Source of the DNA: Hippopus hippopus
Lineage: Eukaryota > Mollusca > Bivalvia > Cardiida > Cardiidae
Assembly (NCBI GenBank): GCA_946811185.2
Contig: OX328099.1
Span: forward strand, 39,357,299 to 39,421,298
Reading direction: 5' to 3'
Length of the DNA: 64,000 nucleotides
Shown: piece after piece, positions 22,769 to 36,073 of the stretch
Layout of the letters: each line of letters begins with the position of its first letter
How positions within the stretch are numbered: position 1 is the first letter of the stretch
Notes under the pieces: model-generated
The model's input: only the letters and a program-made list of their open reading frames with translations
Told to the model about the DNA's origin: nothing
The model's database searches: none
Made by a program: the position numbers and the translations under genes

Positions 22769-23934
22769 CAAAGACCGTATAAGCAACTTTCAGATATTTC
22801 AACAATTATCTGTGAGACTAAGATGAAATATTTCAAAACAATTTAATAGCTTCTGGAATACTGAGGAAGTTGTGGGAAGTGTTCACCACTACACCAAAAG
22901 CTAAATATCAACTTTGCCCATACATTACAAATTAACCACTATCGGCTTGTAAGTGATGTAATTTTAGAAAGGAACATAGTGCTCGAATCAAACAGATCTC
23001 CAAACTGTCACCAATGTGAGCAATCTCAACATTGTGCACCATGCAGTAGCCAGATAATACATACCATTTTTTTTTCCAAATTCAGACATCAAGTAAATAA
23101 GACTTGGTTGGTTGTCCAATAAATTTTTGTTTCAGAATTATGCCCCTTGATGTTGATTTTGTCATTCCACAGGATTGCTATTCTATTCAATAGCAAAATT
23201 TAATCTTATCATTCCAGGTCCTGGAGGTAAAACTGTAAATGAGAATAATTATGTAGAAAAAGGAGCTCTTAGAATTACCAAATAAATAAAGAGTTTTTAA
23301 AGTAAGCAACTGGGTCTTTTTCCACAATGCTTTTTACAAGCTGCATACTACAGAGGCACTCTGTCATATCTGTAAGTGATGGGGTAAAGAGTCCATCTGC
23401 CTGTCTGATTGTCATACTGACAAGCTGGCTTTCTGCCTTGTAGACCTCAGAATGTAATCTGTGTTAAAACAAGTAAGTTGGAAGATGTGGATGTCACAGC
23501 ATCTTTTCCAAGAACCATGTTTTTGATCACCATCAAATCAAAGCACTGAGAATGCTGAAGTGGTATTTGTCAAGGAAGCCATTGTGTGGAATTAATAATT
23601 TGAAAGAAAAAGAGAAATATTATTCAAATATTGGCTTGAAAGTCAACCTACTAAGCAAATGAATACCTTTTAAATTTGGTTGAAGGGAGGGTACTCATGA
23701 CAAAGTTAGGATTATTTGTGTATTGGTGGTCTCCCTTTGATCATTAGGAGTCAGGAGTAACGTCCCTTGACTGTAGGATGCATGATGAATAGAGAGAGAA
23801 TTACCATGTGAATATATAGAATAAAATCAAGTTTGTACCTGAAAACTATGATTTTGAAATATCTTTGGCCATTAACATTTAATTCCCAACATTACAATAA
23901 TTTATTTCGATGTATAAATATTCATGCCCTATCA
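22769..23934. other. no gene seen
   Basis: AT-rich, without a supported ORF or repeat. Confidence 0.45.
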
Positions 23935-24430
23935 AATGGAGTAGCGCGCAATCATGGGATGAACAAGCCATGGGACGAACTGGTTTTGGAACGAAAAAGC
24001 CTAGGACCAAGTGATCGGTCGTTGTCTGCGCATGTCATATTCTTCGAAGATTTGACCTGTCTGCTATGACGCATCACCCATCCCCCGAATATTCGGGAAA
24101 AGTAGGGCTTACAGCGAAGCTATTAGCCTATTACCCAAGCACGTAGGGGCTGTTTTAATAAATGGCCGATGCATAGGTTACATGCTAGCCGATCACGGCT
24201 GAATGAATCACACCAGGTAGCGTTTTATTGAGTAAACGATTATTTCATTTTCAAATTCAAAGTAACGGTTGTTGTTTTGAAAAGTAGTCTGGTTCTGTAC
24301 CCATAATGCCCATATTAGATAGATGTGTATTTGTAGAATGCCATCTAGCGGGAGATAATGAGCGATCGGTAGACAAATTTTGTATCATTGCGACAATAGA
24401 AGGCTATGAGCGAGTGAAGCTTATTTTCAA
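23935..24430. other. GC-richer non-repeat segment
   Basis: More CpG than its surroundings, with GGGATGAACAAGCCATGGGA, then GGGACGAACTGG and GGAACGAAAAAG resembling one GGACGAA-type phrase three times. No convincing ORF. It could be a fragment of a repeat not otherwise present, or a promoter-like region. Confidence 0.25.
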
Positions 24431-25810
24431 TCAAAAACTAGTATTTCCACGATCAATGGCCTCGCCCAGTGTATTTTAACATGCCATTTCCAATTACATA
24501 TCTGAGTGCTACCAAAAAACTCATTTGCCTGACAAAAATTGAGTTTAATTGGGTTTATTTCCTTTGGCTTTGCACAAAATACGATGCATGGTCTTCGAAA
24601 TTCAATATTGAACTCATGGTGGTACTGTCTTCGACAAATACCACAAAAACTAAAGTGACTATGTATGAGTACAAGACAACAATGATTAATAAAATGATCA
24701 AAGTCAATAACTGGAGAACTACAGGAGATCTCCAAGGCACTTAAAGTTGACTTTTGTTTGACATTTTACTGGATTAAAAAGGTAAACAAGGTTCGAGTGT
24801 TTAACTGTTTACTCTGTATTTGCCATTACAATCATTTTGAAGTAAAAATAGAATTCTACTGTTTAAACATTGAGGTAATTAATATTCATTTATTTTCAGT
24901 AACATTATCCATGAAAAAAGTGGGTTTATTATTAATTATGTCCACTAAATCCACTAAACCCATTCCAAATTGAATTCTCTGCGCTGATGGAAACTTGGAA
25001 AATTGTAAAATATTGAAGAAGTAAAAGGACTCTTCTAGGATCCTGAATCATTCACCCGGAATCAGTCATATCTTAGAACTAGATTTGTGTTGTGTGAATA
25101 TAAGAAATCAAAGTACTCAAAGACTAGCCATTTTGAAATAAGTAGCTATGGTATATATAAAACTTGGTTGATTTAGACAAGATTGAAGAAAAATTGTCTA
25201 ATTCGGTTACTGAGTCCCTTCCAGTTCCACCTGTTCATTCCGGTTATTAAGTCCAATCTGGTCTAATTCAGATCCAGTTCAATCCATTGACTTTAGCTGA
25301 TGCTCTTGACTTTTTACTTCTCAAAACAAGAAATATCATGAAAAAACTTCAGTTTGTTAACTTTTGATTTAAAACAGGTTATTTCGTTGAAATGATATCT
25401 CCCGCCTAAAAAGACCTCTTTAGATAGAAACAAGTAAGAGGTATTGTGTTTTTCATGTACACGTGGCTTTTTTGTTATTGGTCCATAATGAAATTATCCA
25501 TTAAGCCCCCTTTTTCCATAGCATAGCATTTCGTTAGAAAAAAACAAATAATGATTGTCTGTGGCTTATGATGAACAAGATGAATATGAAGTTTCATAAA
25601 ATTTTGTCCAATAGTTAAAGAGATATCAGTCCATTATGGAAATATACATCAAGCCCCCTTTTCCGATGACACGGTATCAAATGGAAAAAAAAAAAAGAAA
25701 AAAATCTTTATCGGTGGACTTTTGTAAGGAATATATGTATAAAGTTCCATCAATTTTCATCTAGGATTTTAAAAGATGTCTGTCCAGACAGACGAACTGA
25801 CAGACAGAGA
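24431..25810. other. no gene seen; repeat remnants
   Basis: Overlapping ORFs on both strands at 24427-24744 have no domain. Family C-like AAGCCCCCTTTTTCCATAGC and CAAGCCCCCTTTTCCGATGA near 25504 and 25651, with CAGACAGACG near 25787, suggest a worn composite repeat. Confidence 0.4.
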
Positions 25811-25978
25811 GTGTATATCAGGATCAGACTGCACAGACTGTACAGTCTGATCTTGGATCTGTACTATCCGATAAGGGGATATTTTTCTCAAAAATATAAT
25901 TTTGAAATAGCAGTATTCAGGTTTTTACCATCAGCCTGAAAGTTTTATTTAACTTTTTTTTAGCAGGTTAAGGATTAA
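25811..25978 (+). mobile_element. family B element
   Basis: Core GATCAGACTGCACAGACTGT then ACAGTCTGATCTTGGATCTG; tail to GGTTAAGGATTAAA. Confidence 0.55.
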
Positions 25979-26511
25979 ATTGGATTATATAGTTAATCAA
26001 AAGCACAAGATGCAATAGCTAACTATTTTTACACCCCTCCACATTAAAAGCTGTTCCAGACCATAAGCCTGGGGTATCTATTTTTAGATCCATTCATACT
26101 TTTAAGCACTGCTGTGTAGGAATCAGTGATATGAGCCTGATTTGCATAGGTCACTTAATTTACACATAAGCAAACATCATGCACCTTATCAATGACCTCT
26201 CTTGTACAGTCTATTACTTTTTAAGTAGACGTGTTCAAATCGGGATGGTAGAGTGTCTGTGCTTTTTGTCAAAATTGTCATATATGACAGAATTAAGATT
26301 CCTAACAGTAAGGAGTTATTTTTCTGTGAGGCAGTCTTTGGCAACTGTGGGATTTTCTGTTTACATTGAGTCTGGCTCAATCTGGATGCCTATAGACTAG
26401 CTTCGCTAGTCTAAAAAGCAGACTGTGGTTGAGACTTGAGTAAATACTGTAACATTTGAATGGTGACTCAAGGACTTAAAATTTAAAATCAATCGACAAT
26501 ATTATTCAAAT
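25979..26511. other. no gene seen
   Basis: An inverted pair ACTAGCTTCGCTAGT at 26395-26410 is the only structure noted. Confidence 0.4.
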
Positions 26512-26782
26512 AAATGAGCCACGCTCTGGCAAAAGGGGGATTAATGCATTTCCGTGATGCATTATACCAAGCAAGCCATCACATAGTTATGGATCCATAA
26601 TCGCCACTTTCTTTAACAACCCACTTAATCATAAGGTAGACTGGTCCTTGGACATACAGAAAATTGACTAATAGCGAAAAGTTTCGGCCCAGGTCAGCCT
26701 GCACAGACTGCAAAGACTGACCTGGGTCAATACTTTTTGCAGATGCATTAAGCCCCCCTTTTCACAGAGCATGGCTCAAATA
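26512..26782 (+). mobile_element. family C inverted-repeat element, copy 3
   Basis: AAATGAGCCACGCTCTGGCA faces CCCCTTTTCACAGAGCATGG. The inner palindrome is CAGGTCAGCCTGCAC / GCAAAGACTGACCTG. The internal sequence matches copy 2. Confidence 0.7.
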
Positions 26783-26955
26783 TTTTGATTGAGTTTCTTC
26801 AAAATTTGGGCAAAAACTAGTCTCTTGATCGCAAGGTTCTTCTTAGACATTACAAAATGACCAAGGATTTTTGTCACTGGTGACCTGCATTTTTGCCAGT
26901 CTGAAATAATATCATAAGAACAGTATTATTGTTCTGTTTTTTATTAAATTTTGAA

Positions 26956-28280
26956 AAAACAAGAGGGCCATGATGACTCTCAAGTGGCTCACCTAAGTCT
27001 TTTGACCAAACATGACCCATTTTAAATCTTTTTCGAGATATTATGACAAACATTCTACCAAGCTTTCATAATTATTGAACTGAAAATTTGGTCTCTAGCT
27101 TGTACACAGGCTATTTCTAGAATTTCTCTCAGTGACTTACTTTTTAGCCAAACATAGCCTATTTTCCCATTGTAGATATTATCAAAACAAAGATTCTGAC
27201 CACCTTTCATAATTATTGGACAGAAAATGTGGCCTCCAGGGTGTAAACAAGGTTTTTCTAAGATTTGACATGGCGACCTAGTTTTTTATACAATGTGACC
27301 CATTTTCAAATTCATCATATTGATCATCAAGACAAACATTCTGACCTAGTTTTAGACCCAATGTGACCCATTTTCAAACTCATTCAAGACATCATTATTA
27401 CAAACATTCTGACCAACTTTCATGAGTATCTGACTGAAAATGTGGCCTCTAGAGCGTACACAAAGTTTTTCTAAGATTTGACCCAGTGACCTGTTTTTGA
27501 CCTGACATGACCCAATTGCAAACTCGTCCAAGATATTCTCAAGGCAAACATTCTGACCAAGTTTCATGAGTATTGCACTGAAAATAAGGCCTCTAGGGGG
27601 TACACAAGGTCTTTCTAAGATTTGACCTAGTGACCTAGTTTTTGACCCAACATGATCCATTTTAAAACTCTTCTAAAATGTCATTGAGACAAATATTCTG
27701 ACCAACTTTCAAGAATTTTGGACTGAAAATGTGGCCTCTGGAGCGTACACAAGGTTTTTCTAAGATCTGACCTAGTGACCTAGTTTTTGACCAGACATGA
27801 CCCATTTTCAAACGCACCTGTGACATCATGAAGACAAACATTCTGACCAACTTTCAAGAGTTTTGGACTGAAAATGTGGCCTCTAGAGCATACACAAGGT
27901 TTTTGTAAGATTTGACCTGGTGACCTAGTTTTTCACCCTACATGACTCAATTGTGTAACCATCTGAGATATCATCAAGACAAACATTCTGACCAACTTTC
28001 AAGAGGTTTGGACTGAAAATGTGGCCTCTGGAGCGTACACAAGGTTTTTCTAAGGTCTGACCTAGTGACCTAGTTTTTTACCAGACACAACCCATTTTCA
28101 AACGCGTCTGAGATATCATCAAGACAAACATTCTGACCAAGTTTCATGAGTATCGGACTGAAAATGTGGCCTCCAGAGCGTACACAAGGTAAAAGTTGAC
28201 AACGCACGATGCACGCCAGAAACAGCACAATCACAAAAGCTCACCTTGAGCACTTGGTGCTCAGTTGAGCTAAAAAAAAC
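26956..28280 (+). mobile_element. 144-base tandem array in a pearl-like element
   Basis: Begins near AACAAGAGGGCCATGATGAC and ends near GCTCAGTTGAGCTAAAAA. About eight degenerate monomers repeat TTTTTCTAAGATTTGACC, CAAGACAAACATTCTGACCA and GAAAATGTGGCCTCTAGAGC, with spacing near 144 bases between 27460 and 28180. Minus-strand ORFs across the array are repeat artefacts with no domain. Confidence 0.7.
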
Positions 28281-28646
28281 CTTTAACGCATCGGAAAATT
28301 TTTCAAACAAACATTCTGACAAGTTTTTCATTAAGATTGAAGCAAAAAAGTCGCCTAAAAAGTGGTAACACTGCAAGCGTTGACAACTGATGATGGACTA
28401 CGAATGAAGGATTTCTGATACATGGGTATCACAAGTGCTCATCTTGGAGCTTTTCATGCTCAGTTGAGTTTAAAAAAGTAACTATTTGATAGTAAGATTT
28501 TTTTATCATCAGAAAGCAATATTCCTTTTCCTAAATTGTTCCCAAAAAATCCTGCTGGTGGAACAAAGTGCAAAAGTAACTTAAGTACAGGTCATGAACA
28601 GTTTAGCCAGATAGATAAAACACTTTTAAAGCACATCCATCATGTT

Positions 28647-28990
28647 CAAGAATAGTTCTGATACAGTTCTACATTTCATGTAGTACATCAGTTGTGAGGC
28701 ACATCAAGAACAGTTATGTAACAATTCTTGACAGTATGTCAGTTTTTTTAGGCATACCAAGGACAGTTCTAATATGCAGTATTAGATCTTGTGTTCTGTA
28801 CCACTTTTGAAACATGTAAAGAACAGTTCTGTTTCAGCTCTACATAAGCAATGTTGAGTATCATTTCTAAATGACCAAAGAAAGTTCTATACCAGTTCTA
28901 ATTGAAGTGGTCTCTATGCCTTCCGAAACACATCAAAAACAGATCAGTGTACATTTCTAGTTGGAGTATTCCTTGTAAGCGTTGCAGTTA
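28647..28990 (+). repeat. 58-base minisatellite, six degenerate units
   Basis: Units starting CAAGAACAGTTCT-like lie at 28647, 28705, 28758, 28817, 28876 and 28934. Each has one or two CAGTTCT words and ends near AAACACAT. Not part of the 144-base array upstream. Confidence 0.6.
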
Positions 28991-30577
28991 TCTTGTTTTT
29001 AAGCTATCTTGGCTATTCTCTCTAAGAACTGTTGAAGATCTTGAATTTTTTTTTAAAGTTTGTAAAGGGTGGTGAAAATGACTTTGAAATTGAAAGAAAA
29101 AATATAAAGTAGAGACTACAGGATTTCCAACAAAACTGATATGTAAAGTGTCTTACAAAAATTTCTTGAACATGAAGTGTTCCTGAACCATGATCATTGT
29201 TGTAGAATGACTGGGGTGTTCTTTTCAATCATAAACAAAATTATTACAGTGCTGTTTTAAAACCTATTTTGCAAAGGTTACAGTAATTTAGCAAGAAACC
29301 ATAAGAACAGTTTTAAGAACAAAAAAGTTTCCTACAAATATTTTTGATATGTTAAAAAAAAATTTCAACAGCATTTTATGTCCCAAACAAATGTCCGAAA
29401 CTGAAATGTGGAAGACTTCTGGTACTGTTCTTTCATACACCAAGACAAAACTAGGATGATGATATTTTAGGGTCAGATTTTAAAGTGGGTTTGAACATAT
29501 TGTTTACTATAAAGCCTCCAGCAATATACATCAACTTTTCCTATTGAACATTTGAAGGATTACACTGAAACTTGCCACAATTCATTTATTTGATGTAACA
29601 CTGTGCACTTTGTACTCACCAGGCTCTTAAATTTAAGAAATTGACAATTTTATGCATTTGATAAATAGCTCTCAAAGAGGTTTATGCCTTTCTATGCATG
29701 GCTCTTATTTCAAATAAGAACTGGTTATACAGAAGCTTCTTCCAAAACAATAAGGAAAAGTCCAATTTGCAATCTTGAAAACTACTTGACCTCACTTAAA
29801 ACTGTCATCAGAACTGTATAATGCTTACAGGACAGATCTACGATAAGCTATCACAAATTACACACAGGGTAAACTTCTGATAGATAGTGAATCTCTTTTT
29901 TTCAATGGAATAGAAAGTTGTATGTAAAAGTAATAACTGTATGCCATAGGCAGTTGCTTCTTTTTTCCTATGCTTCATTTCCCTTATGTTTTCAAATACT
30001 GCCTCTTGCAGGATTATAAGAGTTGTATTTATATCTTGAAGGGTGTTGTAAATCAAAATTGAAGAGTCATCATACTTTAATATATGAAAGTTCACCATTT
30101 TACATTGATATTTAGCTAATGTTACCTCATGAAACAAATTTGAGACAAATCTGAGGAAGACTGACTTTGGAGATATTCTTGGAACATGTGGGTGATTGAT
30201 ATGAATTAAAGTTTAATATTATACTCATGTTATGCCCTTCCTATTGTGGCAGACAGTTTTAAAATAACCCATGGTAAGAATAGTACCTTTCATGTGCTTC
30301 CTTTTGATTACCCTGCTAAACTATTACTAACATTTTTTTTTTAAAATCAATGTTAATTGGTATATAAATAAGCTGAAATTCTCTGTTTATTTTATGCTCT
30401 TAATATTGTAAAAATGTAAGTATGAAGAGCCTGGACTAGTATTTTTTCCCTTGCATTTGATAAGTCATTTCCTGTAAGGGAAATTACCAAAAGTTACTCT
30501 GCATATTTGATTGTACTTTGGTCACATAAATCATTCCAAATAATACTCAATTGCTGAGCCTCTTAGATGGATTAAAA
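28991..30577. other. no gene seen
   Basis: Long AT-rich stretch. The 99-codon minus-strand ORF at 29838-30137 has no domain or splice context. Confidence 0.45.
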
Positions 30578-30778
30578 TTAACCCTTTGACAGCTAAATAA
30601 ATGAAATAGACTTGGGGTATGAATGAGAGACCCAATTAGTGTGAACCCCATAGCATTTTTATGAGAAAATCTCAAAATTTACTGGACAAATCATATAATC
30701 ACCTTCTTACTAGGCTGATCTTACCTTTACACTGTCTGCCTAAGCACAAAATGTCACTCAAAGCCTGCTAAGGATTAA
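30578..30778 (+). mobile_element. possible family B element lacking half the palindrome
   Basis: TTAACCCTTTGACAGC start, GGCTGATCTTACCTTTACAC with TGTCTGCC, and GCTAAGGATTAA end. Confidence 0.4.
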
Positions 30779-31704
30779 GAGCTCTTGTTGTCAACAGTGA
30801 AGTAATCTGTGTTTATATATTGATATAACTCATAATTGCACAGATTAGGAAAAGCTGCTATACAGAGGAAAAATACTGAATATTAAACTTTATTTCTTTC
30901 TCCTCTTTTTCTATCAGAAGTTTGGTATGACTTTTAGGATGTAAATTTCTGATGGAATTGTTAAGCAAGACAAATTTAGAGATTTAAATAATCAGTCTAT
31001 GAAAAACGGAAAGTCCTTTAGGTGTGCATATTAAAAACCATTGATTAAAAGCCAGAGCAAGAATCTTGAATTGTCCTCCAAGTTCATATTAGCTTAACTT
31101 TCCACATGTCTCTAGAAATATATAAAGCATGTGCAGTAAAGAAATTTGATATGTAACTTATGGATACATTTAAGTAACTTGTATTCATAAAAGTTCAGTG
31201 CATATACATGTATACTACAATAAAAGAAAAGAGGCAAAGAAAGATATGGTTCATGATTTCTGATATAAAATTTTCTTTTTGTAGTGTTTTCCAAAGTGGT
31301 TTACAGGAGGACAAAAAAAAAACTCTGCTGGTGAAATGCTTTAAAATGCTTAGCTTGGTCAGTTAACTTTAAAATACACTCGTGAAATCTGATTTCATAG
31401 CTAATTCCTTCTTCCCATTGTAGCAACTATGATCAACAAAATTGTAAGTTTTTTTACATTAATTAGAAATAATGTTGTGTACTATTCAAACTCGCTATCA
31501 AAGTTCAAAAGATATTGTTAATTTCAAATGTTCTACATAGCTATTAAACTAGTATCCTAGTTGTTCAATCCCATAAAATGCTAGCTACTAGATGACTGTT
31601 TGCTGTTATTATGTTATATCGTCATGCAGCATGCCTTATTGATCATCTGATACAGTTAGAATTAGTATGCTGATTGATTGTTTTTTGTGTAGATCTATAT
31701 TTAT
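30779..31704. other. no gene seen
   Basis: AT-rich. Nothing recognised before the SINE. Confidence 0.45.
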
Positions 31705-31985
31705 TGTCGCCACCTGTTGCCCATATGGGCGACGATCCCTGAAAGCTGTTAGTATTGTTATGGGGGATAGTGCAGATACAGGACAAAACCCATCCTAAGT
31801 TACGCCTGGTTCTTTAACATGCTTGGTGTACAGTACCATCACATGGGACCTCTGTTTAACATCTCATCCAGAAGACTACTAGTAATTTTAGATGGCCAGT
31901 CGTTGGAATCAAACCCAAACCCTCAAGTGACTCGAAACATCACTTTCATGAGTCTTACGCTCTACCAACTGAGCTATGCAGGCTA
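31705..31985 (-). mobile_element. second tRNA-derived SINE family
   Basis: Minus strand: the head GCCTGCATAGCTCAGTTGG starts at 31983 with an A-box-like motif, then a B-box-like GGTTTGATTCC after an unusually long middle, then a body containing GGATGAGATGTTAAAC and CATGTTAAAGAACC, ending near GTGGCGACAATAAATATAG. The GATGAGA-GTTAAAC body resembles cores of widespread invertebrate SINEs. The body differs from the 3640-3828 family. Confidence 0.65.
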
Positions 31986-32165
31986 GTCAAATTAGTATGC
32001 TTTGGCTTATACAATTCATAACTGTTATTAATTTCACCTTCATTGTGATGTTTCTGCTGTCACCCTGAATGATGTAAATTTTATCAATAATTTGTTTGTA
32101 ATTAAAAATTGGATCAAGATTATATTTATACTGATCTTTTTTTTAATCTGTTTTCTTGTTTGAGA

Positions 32166-32371
32166 TAAGCCTGTACCACACAATCACATTTTAACAACCC
32201 AGAGGAAGAAACCTTTTGATTATTGCTGGTAAACTGCATTTTCTCCTTTTCAAACAATATTTTCTACCAATACACAGAAAAATCTTACCATATGAGCCAA
32301 ATTCCATTTTTTGTCTGCAAACCCTCTCAATATACACAAGTCTGTTATTTCGTCATTTGGTTAAGAATTAA
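32166..32371 (+). mobile_element. family A MITE
   Basis: CTGTACCACACAATCACAT start; part of the left palindrome arm is deleted. The end GGTTAAGAATTAA keeps TTAA. Confidence 0.65.
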
Positions 32372-33317
32372 CCAGCAAACTGACTGAAATAGATGGCTAT
32401 AATTCCTGTAAATAAACATTTTATCATTTTGCCATTGTTTCTTTACAGCTTCTATATCAAAAATTTATACAACAATTCTCTCAGGTTTTTTTCTGTACCG
32501 TTCAAAGCTAGTAAACTTGTATCTTAATCATTTAGTAAAATGAAATACTGTCTCAGTGATCAACTATTGTTACGTAAGTTAATAATTTCCAACACATTAC
32601 TTTATTAATCATTCTGATACTGTAAGAATTAGTATGCTTTGACTTGCATTAAAATCAAACTTCATCGTGATGTCTCTGCCTTCACTGCTAATGACATTAT
32701 TTCATCAATGACTATTTCTAATTTAAAAGCGGGCTGTGATAGCCCTGCATAGCTCAACTTCCTTTTTAAATGTATAATACATTAAATTGGCATTGACAGA
32801 GACATTAAATCATGAGTTTGTATGACAATAAACTTTCATAGAGAAAAATAGCCTAGAAACACCCCCCCCCCCAAAAAAAAAAGGTAATATCTTTTTCAAA
32901 TGCAAAGATGATGTCGGCAAATACAAGCAGGTCTTATCAATTATCATTCATACCAAATATCAATTAAAATTGAAAACAAGTGCTTTGATGAGAATACTAT
33001 CAAACCTTTAGTAGCAGATCAACATTTTTTCAATGGCATCAATGGTAAAGTTCTGGAACAAAAAACTGAATGATAGAAACCTTTCTTCATATTCAATATC
33101 CAACTCATCCAAGCATAACTATAAACATCAAAATAACTCCAACTGAAAACTCTATATTTTTTCTATCAAATAAACTTGATCACCTAACACCAATCATATG
33201 ACAGTGCAGTTTGATAATCAAGGGAAGTAAATGGTAACAAACTAAAAAATAGTTTATTTATGAGTGAACAGGAGTTAAGTCATATTGACTTCATACAACA
33301 CAAGAAATTTTCTTTAA
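32372..33317. other. no gene seen
   Basis: Contains a poly-C/poly-A run at 32862-32883. Otherwise nothing recognised. Confidence 0.45.
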
Positions 33318-34228
33318 GTTTTCAGAACATGAGCTTTTGTAAAATGTATTGCCCCCTCAGGGCTGACCCCAGGGCTATAGTTTTGACAATCTTGCTACAG
33401 GTCCATTAGATAAAACTACATGCAAAATTTGAAAGACCTAGACCTTCTATTTGGGGACAAGAAGATTTTTTTCAGTTTTTAGCTTCAAAGCCCATGAAAA
33501 ACTTGTGCCCCCCTTTCCCCCCCCTCCAAGACTGGGCCAATTTTGACCCCTGGGCTATAGTTGGGAAACTCATGGTAGAGGTCAACGAGATAAAGCTACA
33601 TGCAAAATTTGGTAGCCCCAGGCCTTATGGTTAGGAACAACAAGATTTTGAAGTTTTCAATATATGAGCCTAGGTAAAAACTTGTGACCCCTGGGGCTGG
33701 GCAATTTCGACCTAAGGGTTTTGACTTGAATACTTTTTGTAGAGGTCTACTAGATAAAGCTACATGCCAGATTTGGTAGCCCTATGTTTTTTGGTTAGGA
33801 ACAAGGTGATTTTTAAAGTTTCCACTATAATTAAGTCCATCCAAAACTTGTGACCCAAACAGGACAGGGCCAGTTTTGACCCAAGGGCTATTAACTTGAA
33901 TAATCTTAGTAGAAGTCTATTAGATGAAGCTACATGCAAAATTTGGTAGCCCTTGATATTATGATTTCTGACAAGGAGATTTTCAATGTTTTAGTTTTGT
34001 TGCCATGCCAACCAGAGTTATAACCAGAATCAAATTGTTTGAAGATATTCTGAAGACGAACACAGCAGGACCATTCCTGTGAAGTTTTTTCAAAATTAAA
34101 TGGGTAGTTTCATAGAAGAAAATGTTGCAAAAAAGAAAGTTTCATCCACAAGAATGCACAGATGGATGAACGGACTGACACAGAGCCATAACCTAAGCTC
34201 ATTCACTTTTGGCCAGTGGAGCTAAAAA
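33318..34228 (+). mobile_element. 170-base tandem array in a pearl-like element
   Basis: Four degenerate units with GATAAAGCTACATGCAAAAT at about 33409, 33589, 33753 and 33923 and GGGCTATAGTTTTGAC phrases. Ends with GGATGAACGGACTGACA then TTTTGGCCAGTGGAGCTAAA. No gene. Confidence 0.65.
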
Positions 34229-34597
34229 TCAGAACAAAAATTTCAGCTAATTCAATTTACATCTGTTTGTTCACTTGACTTAACTAGCAAATTTTAGTGG
34301 GGAATCACTAAAATCGATGTCTATGATTCCTCCCAAAGAACAATTTGCCATTGTTTTTTTCATTTTTCGACAGCTTCTTCATAAAAAATTCATTCATCTA
34401 TACTGGTAAATATATATTAAAGAAAAAAAAAATCACCTATTGCAGAGATGTTGAAAAATCTCACAAAATATTGGATAATTTTGACCAAAACCAAATTGAA
34501 AATCCAGTCTGACCTGAATCTGTACATTAAACAAATAATTTTGTCATAGACAATCTGAGGGTAGTGAATTTTTTAACCTGAGAGAGAAAATCATGCT

Positions 34598-34829
34598 TTA
34601 ACCCTTTTCCAGATAGCAAAATGCTAGACATGTCCAAAGTAAAAGAATTAGCAGATAACCTATTAAACATGGCCCAAAAGATGAAACATGGCTTCAAACA
34701 GACAGAAAAACCTTTTGGGAAAACCGATGAAACGCTGGTTACCAGATTTTTCTCCTTTTGCCTTATTTTTTTTTCAAAAGCTTCTTTTATAGGGTTATTA
34801 AAACATGGGATCCTTTAATTCAGGGTTAA
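34598..34829 (-). mobile_element. family A MITE
   Basis: TTAACCCTTTTCCAGATAGC to TTCAGGGTTAA. Palindrome arms are diverged (GAAACGCTGGTTACCAG). Confidence 0.65.
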
Positions 34830-35578
34830 TGTGTTACACCTACAAAAAAATATGTCTCTGCAGTATGTCTTTTTTTTTTTTAAATACTCATGTTACACTA
34901 TAATAGATTTGTTAATTTCACAAGGAGCAAAATTGACATGATTCAACAATAAAAGAAACTATAATTTTCAATTGAAATGTGCCCCCCAACAAGTTAAGAA
35001 TTATAACATAAACCCAATACATTTTGTGTATCTTTTGAAAGACACTAAAACTCATTATAACTTAGCTCATTATCTCGTAAAACAAACCTGCAACAACAGA
35101 CTTTGAAAACAAACTTGAAAAACATAAAAACATTGTGGCAGTATGAGAATTTGCTTGCTTGTATAATTTGTAATTTAGCCCTGTTAATTCATATCTGGGA
35201 AGATAAGTAAAAACTTGTATATATAACCCAGTATCAAATGCTTTATTTTCAGACCTAATTAATACTTGTACATTTCATAGAAAGACGAAAAGTTGAACTA
35301 CGGTATGAATGGAAAGAGTAAATTCTCTTTAACCATTATAGAAAACATACAAGAGGGAAAAGAGCAATTTCTTATTACAAGTGATAGATTCTTTTTCCAC
35401 AACATTCTAAAAAGCTGTCATTCACAGGGCTGGAAAAATACTAAGGTGGTCATGGGTCAAATTTATTTACTTTCATTCTCATTATTTTACACTTGATGAT
35501 GATTGTACACACAGGCATTAAAGACAGACATTGTGCTATGCAGGCAGTATCATGATAATGTTACTACTGGCATTTTCT
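34830..35578. other. no gene seen
   Basis: AT-rich. A 67-codon ORF at 35293 is unsupported. Confidence 0.45.
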
Positions 35579-35809
35579 ACCAACCATTTACAACACAATC
35601 CAGAATTTTACAGACCTTGAAAAAGTAGACTTTTGAAAACATTGTGGGAAAAGGAGAAAATACAGGTTACCAGCAATTTATCCTTTTTCCCACAATGTTT
35701 TCTTCCCCATCAAAAACAATTGTCATTGCTGGAGGTACATTTAATTTGTTGTCTGCAAGTGCTTTCAGTTTTGGCCAGTCCAAAATTTTGTCGTTTGTTA
35801 ACAAGTTCA
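35579..35809 (+). mobile_element. family A MITE
   Basis: CATTTACAACACAATCCAG start; the palindrome is good in its outer part. Two overlapping open frames across it are artefacts. Confidence 0.68.
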
Positions 35810-35845
35810 ATCGTTTCTTTCATAACCAAATTTAAAATTCTTTTC

Positions 35846-36073
35846 TTAACTCTTTCCCACACATAAAGATTCTAGACCCAACCAAATTGAAAGCATTTGC
35901 AGACCACAAAATAAATTTAGCTCCAATGATAAATTCTATCTTTTGAATACTGGAAAACACTGTAGGAAAAGCAGAAAATGCTGGTTTCCAGCATTTTCTC
36001 CTTTCCCACAAAGTTTTCAAATGCCTTTTATCCTAGGGTAATTAAAAGTTGGGATATTGTTGTAAAGGGTTAA
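35846..36073 (-). mobile_element. family A MITE
   Basis: TTAACTCTTTCCCACACATA to TTGTAAAGGGTTAA; 36 bases after the previous copy and in opposite orientation. Confidence 0.7.

Noticed and set aside
24427..24744. Overlapping ORFs on both strands
   Set aside because: No domain, no clear splice sites, and AT-rich codon use like non-coding surroundings.
27352..28376. Minus-strand ORFs with repeated peptide units such as RSLGQILEKPCVRSRG
   Set aside because: The peptide repeat simply mirrors the 144-base DNA array; no domain and stops between monomers.
31890..31985. Possible tRNA gene on the minus strand
   Set aside because: The middle is too long between A- and B-box-like parts and a SINE body follows.
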